From Porodaedalea pini (lineage: Eukaryota > Basidiomycota > Agaricomycetes > Hymenochaetales > Hymenochaetaceae): a stretch of DNA of 64,000 nt. The translations under genes and the position numbers were made by a program. A model generated the notes under the pieces. The model was not told where the DNA came from, ran no database searches, and saw only the letters and a program-made list of their open reading frames with translations. This document shows, in pieces, positions 25,306 to 35,400 of this stretch; the stretch's first letter is position 1; each line of letters opens with the position of its first letter. Location: positions 372,001-436,000 of the forward strand of contig NBAY01000017.1 of the NCBI GenBank assembly GCA_002794775.1. Reading direction: 5' to 3'.

Positions 25306-25662
25306 AAGAAACTCCTTTTTTCCAATTAGATGTAGGCGAGGGAAGAGAGTAAGATCTAGAGGATGATCGAGGACTCAGGACTCCTGAGTTGAAAGATTAT
25401 TATTGTAACCCCTCAGATGACTCCGACTTTATCCCGATCGAGCCGGGCCGCTGACTGGATAGTGACTATCCGGAACCATACGAACAAAGAAAAGAGCTGT
25501 TTTAATATTTATCTGCAAAATTTGAGCAAGGCAAGTATCGCAGTACAGCGCCGTTGGTTTTCCTGGTAAGTAGTTGGAAATGAGGGAGATTGGTCGATGT
25601 TGCTCACGCGTAAAGGGCAAACGTTCGCACGGTTTTTACCAGGTCCAGCACCACTACGTAGT

Positions 25663-25682
25663 ACTACATACTACTATGTAGT
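25663..25682. repeat. Perfect inverted repeat, 8-bp arms
   Basis: ACTACATA and TATGTAGT are separated by CTAC. A CTACGTAG palindrome lies just upstream at 25653-25660. It could be a binding site for a dimeric regulator or a cruciform. It lies in the middle of the divergent galactose promoter. Confidence 0.8.
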
Positions 25683-25821
25683 ACTAGCTCTCCGACGTCG
25701 GCCTCTCGTCAATAAATCTACCTGAAATAATGCCACAAAATTTCGCATGGGTGTCATAGCCCGCGTGCATTTCTCGAAGGATTGGGAGTCGGACGGCCGG
25801 CCGCTGAATCGCGTGCGCAAC

Positions 25822-25838
25822 CGGCGCGGAGGCCTCCG
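25822..25838. promoter_or_regulatory. CGG-N11-CCG zinc-cluster binding site candidate
   Basis: The site is CGG, eleven GC-rich bases, then CCG, which matches the spacing bound by yeast Gal4. It lies about 105 bp before the galactokinase ATG. The protein that would bind it here is unknown, and chance occurrence in a GC-rich patch is possible. Confidence 0.5.
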
Positions 25839-25940
25839 TTCACAACCTCGGGGCATATCGATAAACGCAGACGGCCACTCAGTGTTTGCTTCGAAAGTGT
25901 TGCACTTTCCTTCCTGACGCCGACGTCAACTATCACTATA

Positions 25941-27986
25941 ATGGCTGCTCAAGCTCAAGTGCCTGTGTATACTTCGCTCGACCAGGTCTTTCCGGATGCT
26001 AGCATTTTGCTAGCACAAGGGTGCGTGTATTTTAAATTATCAACTGCTGGAGCTTGTGCTAACTCGAAATCATTATGAAGCGCTCGGTACAATGAGCTTG
26101 CTGAGGAGTTTGAGAGACATTTCGGCAAGAAGCCAACGTATATTGTAAGAGCGCCAGGACGTGTCAAGTGAGTTGACAAACAACACCATTCTTCCATTGC
26201 TAAGGTGCCTGTCTAGCCTAATAGGTATTCATCTCGGAAATACCTTGCGACAGCTGATCTGAAATGGTAATCCAGGAGATCACATCGACTATTGTCTTTT
26301 CGGCGTCCTCCCAGCAGCAGTCGAGCGTGATGTCTTGATGGCGGCCGGTCCTCAAGAGGGTGCCGATGTGGGACGCGTTACAGCACAGAACAGGGACAGC
26401 AAGTACACGAGGCAAACATTCGCTCCAGAGAAAGTTGCTGGAGGCGACTGGTGTCTAAACATTGACAAGACTCAATTGAGATGGGAGAGCTATGTCAAGG
26501 CAGGGTACTACGTGTGTCCCTTTGGTATTTCGTTATCGTCGGAGGAATTAACGGAAGCGCGTTTAGGGTGTCTTGGAGAAGTTCTTCAAGGATAATGAGG
26601 AATTGCCTCGAGCACTGGACCTGCTAGTCACTGGTTCAGTACCCGCCGGCTCGGGTCTCTCGTCAAGTGCGGCTATGGTCGTAGCTTCCACTCTTAGTTT
26701 TCTTGCCGTGAATGACAAGCTTGAGGGGGTTTCGAAGGGTGACCTCGTAGAAATGGCGGTCAAGAACGAGACGAGAGTAGGTAAGTTGCCCGTCTACCTG
26801 ATCGCATTAACCTGTGCTCACTTTCCATACCTAGGTGTAAATAGCGGAGGGTAAAGTCTACACGAACGAACATGAAAAGAAACTTAAGCCTTTGACAGAA
26901 TGGACCAGTCCGCGTCTGTAATCTCTAACGCGGAATCGGCACTCTATATCTCGTTCTTCCCGCACCTCTCCGCTGAACCTATACCTCTTCCGATCACATC
27001 TCCGCGCTCGGTCTTCGTTTGCGCAGACTCGCTTGTCGTCTCAGACAAAGTCGTGCACGCTCGCACACGGTACAACCTTCGCGCGTTCGAGAGTCTTGTA
27101 GCAGCGCGCGTGCTTTCGCATAAGCTGGGCGTCGAAATCGGCAAAACTGAGAAGCTCACGCTCAGAGAGTTCCTTGATCGCTGGCTTGGAGTGCCGAAAG
27201 GGGACGAAATTGATATAAATGACTTGAAGAAGGGACTCGAGAATATTGGGCAGAAGCTGGATGTCTTGAAGCTTGTTGAGAGTGACGGGACTGATGGGAC
27301 TGAAGTCGGTGTCACCTTGGAGGAAACGATTGATCTATCTGGCCTCAACGCCGACGAATTCCAAAAGTTGTACTTATCATGGGCGAACAGTATGTATTCT
27401 CCCTTTCACTGTGTAATCGAGTCTCACTATGTTTCGTAGTCGAGGCGACACGGTTCCAGCTATACAAACGTGCCAAGCACGTATTTTCAGATGCGCTGCG
27501 TGTACTCGAGTTTCGCGAGGTCTGTATCCGAGCAGCAAACGTCTCGCAGGGCAACGCGGATCGTACGCTCCGCGAGCTTGGGAGACTCATGGACGAATCT
27601 CAAACAAGCCGCTCAGAACTGTGCGACTCCTCGTGCCCGGAGGCCGATCAGCTATGTCGTCTGGCGAGGGAAGCGGGTGCCTACGGAAGTAGGGTGACTG
27701 GTAAGTATCTGTGCTCTTTTCTGCAGCTCTTTCACGCGTTGTAACTTGCGATGTCTTAGGTGCTGGATGGGGTGGCTGCACCGTGTCACTGGTAGAGGAA
27801 GCACGCGTCCCGGAGTTCATTGAGAAATTGAAGGTGTCGTATCCTCCATACCATGGACTTAAGGACGAGCACCTCTCCGACGTGATCTTTGCAACGAAGC
27901 CCAGCAGTGGGGCGAGTGGTAAGTACATCATCTTATACATTGCCCTTTCCTTGTTTAACAAGGCCATCCTAGTTTATAGACTTTGA
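25941..27986 (+). CDS. GAL1: Galactokinase (GHMP kinase)
   Basis: Phosphorylates alpha-D-galactose to galactose 1-phosphate, the first committed Leloir step. Ten exons give 521 residues, close to yeast Gal1: 25941-26020, 26081-26167, 26217-26224, 26276-26511, 26567-26780, 26835-26850, 26899-27389, 27440-27700, 27760-27918, 27973-27986. The galactokinase/GHMP signature APGRVNLIGDHIDY (about residues 50-63) is assembled only when the 8-nt exon is included. The ATP-binding motif GSVPAGSGLSSSAAM is near residue 165 and the C-terminal glycine motif GAGWGGCTVSL near 465. The order VGVNSGGMDQSASV depends on a 16-nt exon, and the stop lies in a 14-nt last exon. Gal3-like sensors are similar, but the intact SGLSSSAA motif favours an active enzyme. 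Confidence 0.94.
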
Positions 27987-28341
27987 AGAAATTGGCATCT
28001 TCTATGCATGTGGAAGCGAAAGAGTTTAGAATACTCGTGTAACTCTCATACTTGTTGACATGTAAATAATAGTGAGTCATATGTATTTCTGATAGGGATT
28101 CAAGAGTTACGGTCTCCCAACTGGTCCTTGCTGTTGCTTCTTTGAGCCAAAATGATCCTAAGGTGGTTCGGGAAGTGGGGCTGGTTGACGAACTAAAATA
28201 CAGATACACTCCAGCAAAGCTACATGTAATCAATGGGTTCTAAGCATGACGGGACCCTCGGAGAGAAATAATGAAGCTGACATGCGTACTCTAGTATGGG
28301 ACAGTAATTAATTCGATACCAGATAAAAGATGACGTATGCA
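27987..28341. other. Convergent 3' spacer
   Basis: 355 bases between the galactokinase stop and the Lon stop. It holds the 3' UTRs of both genes. Nothing else is visible. Confidence 0.7.
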
Positions 28342-31300
28342 TTAAAGAGAAAGTGTGTCCTTCCATCTCTCAGTCACAGGTTCCCCGCGGAAGACTTCAT
28401 GTAGGACCTCCCTAACGTGTTCTACATAGACGAAGCGAATGCCAGTCTTGACGCTTTCGGGCACGTTCTCCTCAATATCCATGCGGTTTGCTTGAGGCGC
28501 GATAATCGTCTTGATCCCAGCTCTGTGTGCAGCAAGAATCTTCTCCTTCAAACCACCAACAGGTAGAACTTGGCCGACCAGAGAGATTTCGCCCGTCATT
28601 GCTGAAGTTGATTGGAAGCGCTGAGTATCGGTGCAATAGTGAAGCTAAGGGAACTCACCAATATCGGGATGCACTTGCGTCTTTGTGAACAGAGAGACGA
28701 AGGCCGTCAGAAGCGCCGTACCCGCGCTCGGGCCCTCTTTTCCGATGCTACCTTCTGGCATATGTACATGGACGTCGATATCGGTCATGAACTGGTCGTT
28801 AGGCGAAGCCGTGATGCCGAGTTCATATGCGTGGCTCTTCACCCAGCTCAAAGCGATTTGCGCGCTTTCTCTAATTACTTCACCAAGCTTGCCCGTCAAC
28901 TGAAGACCGCCCTTTCCAGGCATGCTCTGCGAATCAAAGAGCTGTGAGTGGAAATAAATTCAAGGAGAACGGAAATACAGCTACTGACCGTCGCTTCAAT
29001 AGGCATTAGAGCACCAGAGCCATTTCCAAGGTAACCGAGGCCGCTACTTACACCTGGAGGGGGTGCAAATCCGTACATCCTGTCTTTGTAGTAGATAGGC
29101 GGACCGACATAATCCTTCAGATTTTCTGGGGTGATGCGAACGTGAACGCTCTCAGGAACCTTGAGAGGCTTGCGCTCCTCCGTGGTAACGACCTTTTCCT
29201 CGACAGTCTCCTCTTTTCCAGTTTCTTTCGACCCCGACTCTGATAAGGGAGAATTACTTGAAGGCTCTTGAGATTCTACGGTCTTTTGTCCTTCTTGAGA
29301 CGCAGCAGGGATAACAGATGTTGTATCGGCCTTAGTAGCATCGGGCTCAGGGAATACATCCTCTCCTAAGTCTTTAACGATATTGAGAGCAGCCTTCCGA
29401 TAGATCTGATAGGAGACCGAACGTTTAGTGAAGAACGTTTGCCACTAGAACGTTATATAATACCTTATCAATGTGTTTCTTGAGGTTGCGGACACCGCTT
29501 TCCCGACAGTAATGTTTTATGAGCGCATCGACAGCAGTCGGATCCAGGACCACATCTGCGTCTTTAAGACCTGATCCCTCCTTAGCTTGAGGGCCCAGAT
29601 ACTTCTCTGCGATGACCGATTTCTCCTCCGACACGTAACCACTCACTTCCATAACTTCCATGCGGTCTAGAAGTGGTGCAGGAATTGTGTCCAACATGTT
29701 TGCCGTACAAACGAACAGAACGTGGGAAAGGTCAACAGGAACATCCATGCTGGATATGAATAAAAAGTTGGAAAATAAGATTGTGTTAAGGAGGAAGGGT
29801 AGAGATAACCTACTAGTGATCTAAGAAAGCAGAGTTCTGCTCAGGATCCAGCATCTCCAGAAGGGCACTCGCAGGATCGCCGTTGTAGCCTTTGCCGATC
29901 TTATCCACTTCATCAATAAGCACCAGTGGATTCTCGGTGCCAACGCGTTTCAAAGCCTGTATAATCTTGCTTGGCAGAGCACCGACGTATGTCCTGCGAT
30001 GACCCTTGATCTCCGCAATGTCTGTCAAACCGCCGACAGAAAAGCGGAAGAACTGACGATTCAGCGCGCGTGCAATGGACTTGCCGATCGAGGTTTTGCC
30101 TACTCCCGGAGGGCCAACGAAGCACAGGATCTTGCCTTCAACAGTACCACGGAGTTTACCAACAGCGAGGAACTCGAGTATACGATCTTTCACGTCCTTT
30201 AAGCCGTAGTGATCCTCGTCGAGAACCTTGACAGCGTGTGCAATAGAAAAGTTCTCAGGAGAATGGACGCCCCAAGGAATCTGAAAATTATTCAGCATTG
30301 ATATCAGAGCAGAGTCAAAGGAGACACTAACCTGAGTGAGCCAGTCGAGGTAATTACGTGTGACGTTAGCCTCTGACGCGGCAGGTTCGAGGTGCATTAG
30401 CTTATTAAGCTCTTCGTCGAAGACTTTGCGGACGCCTTCGGGCATCTTCAGCGAGTTGGCGCGTTCCTTGAACTTCTCAATAAGTTTGTCCTTTCCATCC
30501 GATTCCATGCCTAGTTCCTTTTTGATGCCCTTCAGCTGTTCCATGAGGTAGTACTCGCGTTGGCGCTTCGCGATCTTGCTATCAACATCTCGGGAGAGCT
30601 TGCTCTGTAGTTGCGCATTAATGAGCTCCTTCTTCAGTACGAGTAACGCTTTGCGGAGGCGATCTTCGACTGACAGCGACTCAAGCACGTCCTGCAGTTC
30701 TCCAACTTCGCCCGTAGATACGGCAGCAGCGAAGTCTGCGAGCTTGTCGGGTTCATCGAATACATTTGTGGCCACCTGGTTAATGGAGAAATTCGTGATC
30801 TGATCCCGGAAAAGCGGGTTCAGCTGCGCGATGTCCTTGAAAACGGAGACGATCTCTGACATAAAGGCACGGATGTACTGATCGTCTTTATTGTATGGCT
30901 GAGTCAAAAGATTCTCCACATTGACAAGGGAGATATCGAAGTTCTGCAAGAAGGCCGTTTGAAGAGGGGCTAGATAAAAAGGTCAGAAAATCAATGCAGA
31001 TTCAGTCTTCGCGGGTACGCACGAGGTGCCTGACGAGCAACATCAACGTCGTGTTGACCCTCCTCAGTGGGCGGAGGAGTCTGTGGTGGTGTTGGCAATC
31101 CATCCACGCCCTCTTCGACATTGACCACAGAACCAGTCGATGCACCTGAGCCGGATTTCACAAGATTCGTGAGCCTTATCCTCCGGTGAGGATAAAGCAC
31201 AGCTGTGAGACCCTCCTCCTTGTCGTCTTTGCTCGAAGCCGCAAACACACTTGTGATCTGAGCGAAACACGCCGACGTGATGTACCGAGTTGATGTCCGT

Positions 31301-32026
31301 GATGACGTCGCTGTCCGTGTTTTCGTCCTTCAGCAAGAACGCGCCGAGATACGGCTGACCACGCTTCATCATCTCCTTAATTGCCGCTACTACACCCGGA
31401 TTACGGACTACGACGGCTTTGTAAAAGCCAGGGAAGAGAGGTCGTCGTGCGATTGGGAGAGCCAAAACCTGCGGGTAGTTTTCTGGGACCGACTGTTTGG
31501 ATATCGAAGTTGGAGAGCTCGACGGCGATCCCGGCGGATTCGGCGGTAGCTGACCAGAAGATGAGTTGGAGCCTCCCGAGCTTGACCCATCTCCGCCTGC
31601 AGGCGCCTGAGCTGAAGACGATGAAGAAGGCGCATTTCGCCCTGCGCCATCCTCGCTGGACTCCAGCTTTGCAGTCGAGCTTTTGTCCCCATTCCCATCC
31701 TTCTCTCCAGCTGAATCCGACTCTTCAGCCTCTGTAGATGTCTCGGTATCTTCCTCCTCGTCCTCCTCGTTCTTTCTTGTGTTAATCCAGCGAGGATGCC
31801 GCACACAGCTGGTCGGACGCGGATATCCAGCAATCGATGAGCTGTAAACGGAGCGAAGTCGCAGAGAGACTGATTGCTGCCGTATTCTCGACCGCAGAAA
31901 GTTTCTGCTTGCAGAGTGAATGTCAAGCGTCGATGGCCCTGGGTCACGGAGAACACGACATGCTTGCTGAGGCTTTCGTGCCGCCGACAGTAATGAAGAA
32001 GTGAGGCTCATCGCAATTGGCAGCAC
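28342..32026 (-). CDS. PIM1: Mitochondrial Lon protease, with one apparent frameshift
   Basis: ATP-dependent serine protease of the mitochondrial matrix. Exons: 31023-32026, 30332-30969, 29814-30280, 29464-29749, 28989-29405, 28659-28926, 28342-28601. The N-terminus is Arg/Ser-rich like a matrix-targeting presequence. The LON substrate domain ([18 protein letters not shown]) is followed by the AAA+ module with Walker [10 protein letters not shown] and Walker [10 protein letters not shown]. The protease domain has GKEGPSAG (catalytic Ser) and GGLKEK (catalytic Lys). The total is one base over a multiple of three. The conserved string [14 protein letters not shown] can only be read by dropping one T from a TTT run (AAA at 31265-31267 on the + strand). 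A 49-nt intron (31258-31306) would also restore the frame but deletes that conserved string. Expected length is about 1,112 residues, close to yeast Pim1. The intron at 30281-30331 (51 nt) has no in-frame stop. Confidence 0.9.
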
Positions 32027-32421
32027 TCAGCCACGACAATCACTTCCTGCTGCCGTTGTCTTCCGCAAAGCTTCAATGGCTCCCAGATTGCTGGTAAGGG
32101 AGGCAGATTGGGCGATGGCGAAGAGCCGAAGACGCGTATTCAGCAGCGACTCGAAGCTGCGAGAAGTCGGTAAAACCCTGCACGTGAACCAATCTAATCA
32201 GATAAATGGGCTCAAGCGCCCCTCCGTAGAAAAAATCAAGTTGCTCTAGATTATGCCGTGACAAACGCTAGATGGTATGGTTATTACGCAGGATGACGGT
32301 ACTAGATGAACATAGATGAATGAATGCATGTGATACAAGTCCGCAGAGTAATCGATAATGAGAGTAGGTATAGAACGATGTCCGTGAATGAAATGTAAGA
32401 GAAAATGTAGAACAGGGGAGG
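32027..32421. other. Spacer between the BEM2-like 3' end and the Lon 5' end
   Basis: 395 bases holding the Lon promoter and the BEM2-like 3' UTR. No gene is visible. Confidence 0.65.
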
Positions 32422-35400
32422 TCATGGATCCGGAGAGGAAGCAGAATCCTGCAACAGCTCTTCGGGCTCAGGAGAGGCCGTGAACCGAAGCCCGAAGTCA
32501 ACCTCCGGGACAACCAGAGCATCCAAGGGTATGTCCTCATCATCGTCTGCGATCTCCTCATCGTCGTCAACCTCGTCATCTTCCTCCCCTTCCTCTCCCT
32601 TGTCCTCGTCGAATATGAAATGCATCTGACCAAAACAGTTGAGCAGTTTACGAGAGCCAAAGAGGACTGAACTTACATGCGTGATCAACGCCTTGAAGAG
32701 GACTGTAATCGGACCCATATTCTTCATGATCAGCGCGAAGTTGTTGTTCGGGGCTCGAAGAAGGTTTGGGCAGATGACGACCGCGAGATTATCAGGAGTC
32801 ATATGGTTCTGCTCCTCGTAGTCCACGACACTATAAGCAGGCTTCAAAAAGGGATAGTTGGGAGACTAGCTGGGAGCATACCGATCCATGTGCTCTGCCA
32901 GCCGTTTCAAGACAGAGAAGTGCGCCCGAGGGAATAGGTGAACAACCTCTCGAATCTTCGCAAGTCGCTCGTCAAGATCAGGTATGCCTATAGCACATGA
33001 GACACAGCTTCGACAAATAGCGACGTAGCGGGACTCACGCGCAGCCTCAATTATCGGTTCGAAAAACATCTCCGGAATCACGGTTTCCGGCAAGACCCTG
33101 AACCAGTATTTGACGACGCCGCACACTGCGTTGATATCCGTATACTGGTCGATATGCAATTGCCCTGGAATTGAGACGCATGAGCTGTCGAAGTTGGCAG
33201 AAGGTCCAGATGAAAGTACCGTTGTTCAAAGCCTCGCGCAATGCGGTAACCTCAGATGTGGCTCCTGCTACTCGATCTGTAGAAGTCTTTAGATCCAGGA
33301 AATATGCACGAGCTGACTTAAAGCTTACAGATGCCTTGTTCAGTCAGACCTCTTTCCTCGATCTCCTTCAAGCAAAGCTCAAGGACACTTGGGACTGCAT
33401 CTGGGGGAATTTCTCCGTCACCCGCCTCGCGGCGCAGCAGAAAACCGAGATCAACGCCAAACACTTGAGAGAATGCCAAATGGTGAGATGGTTGAAGTTA
33501 TAATTTAATCTTAAGGCCTCACCTGCTTTGGGGTCTCGAGACGCGGTAATAGGCCGAGGCTGTACATGATCGGCAACCTGCAATGGGCTTGAACCACCTA
33601 TGTAAGTTAATCGACGCTGGGCATGAGTGCGAATCGCTGTGCCGATGGCCTGCATCCATTGGCTCATATCATTCTTGGACAAAGCTTGCAACAGATAGTG
33701 TCCACCGTCCTCCGTATCAATCTTAAACGTGAATGATCGCTCATTATTGATAAATGCAGTGACATGGGCGTCGACGAGACTGAGTGCGAGTGTCGGCCTC
33801 TGCGACGGCGTAAAGTCAAGCTCTGCAGGACTGCGCTTCGGAGTAACCCCACTCTCTGACGTGAAGGCAGTCGAAATAGGGCGCATCAGGCTGAACAGGG
33901 CAGACATGCTCCGCTTACCCCGCTGGTGTTTCTGCCCTCCGGATTGAGACTGACTACGTGAGTCCATCGCACGATTAAGATCGTCTTCCTTGCGCTCTTG
34001 ACGCTGCTGCTCATGGCGTTTCTCCTTCATGAGGCGTTCGCGCAAGTACCTATCCCGCTTGATCTTTTCCTGTTGCACTAGAACTGATCGTTGGAATGGC
34101 CGAGCTCCTCCTTTTCTGCTTGGAGTTGGAGATGGACCAAAGATCGCGGCCTCGCGCTGTGCCTCATCCCTCAAGACACGCAAGTCTAGAGACACTTCTC
34201 CAAACTCTTGTTCGATCCTGTTCAGCCTCTCGAAGTCCATGCGGTCCATTTCACGGCGTTGGCGGTTTCCACGAGTAGCGTATGACGAAGCATTTGCGAT
34301 GACGCTGTGAAGTTGTCTATTAAAATGACGTTAGCTTCAGTATTTATACTTCGTCGTAGGCAATTTACCGTCGCTTGTCAAAGTTAACCAAACTAAGAGG
34401 TGTCTCCATGTCCATGGGCGAATCCAACACGTCGGAAAGGCTGATGATTTCGAGCATACGCTCCAGAAGCCAGGCAGGATCAACAGTCAGTTTCTCTTTG
34501 TTTGCAAGAGGTTCGACTGTCCGAGTACATAGGAGAGAAAGAAGAGATTCCACCTGGGCACTTCGAGCGTTAGCAACGCCCTGCCATGCCTTGTTGAATA
34601 GTCGACTCTCTGGGCTGATGATGGCCGACGTTAGAACAGCTTCAACGAAGGATCGAACGCAAGGCCGCTCAGCAGGACTAGCATCAGATGGGACAGTCTG
34701 CGGATCGACGCTCCGCATGCGACAGATCTCAATGGCCTTGAGGAACATATCCATCCGCACCTGTCTAGATTTGCACCCAAGGTGAGGCGCAGAGAGATTG
34801 CACACAGCCCATTTGCGGAGGATGTTGTAAGCACGCAACAGGCTTCGTACACCTGGTGGGAAGAGGCGATAGAGAGTTTCACCGGAGTATTCACCCGCAA
34901 GAGATGTCGGTTCGACCTCCATCAAGATCGTATACAGCGATTGGATCTCGACTTCGTCCGTAACAGAAGTCGGTTCACGGGGAAGGAACCATCCCGTGCG
35001 ATCGCATGTCTGTACTTCGAGAAGGTCAACGGTGACGTACAAGTCCTAGCAGAATTCGTCAATGCAGATCCACTTGCTCGTGAGAAGGTGACTTACTTCC
35101 TGATTTACGTTCCGGAAGGCAGCAGAAGCCATAGTGTCCAGATTATCAACTAGCTCTAGCGGAGTTATTTCCTCCAATTTTGGTGGACGAATCCCAAAGT
35201 TATGAATCACATTCTCAGAAGACTGTCCGCGAAGAGGAACATTCCGTGACTGGGGCCGCATAGTCTGCGCCATGAATACATTCAACAGCGAGAGGCGTTC
35301 CCCTTCGTAGTCCTTTAGGAGCTGAGATTGCTCATCAGACTGTGAAACTAAGCTCGATAAGTCTCGCTCAGCCTGCTGCGCAAGGAAGGTCTGTATTGCT

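Larger units (their letters stand above)
25306..25940. promoter_or_regulatory. Divergent promoter of mutarotase and galactokinase
   Basis: The 635 bp between two opposed start codons of Leloir-pathway genes must serve both. It contains a CGG-N11-CCG site near the galactokinase side, a perfect 8-bp inverted repeat in the middle, and a GGCCGGCC-rich patch near 25793-25803. No clear TATA box is visible. Confidence 0.75.
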
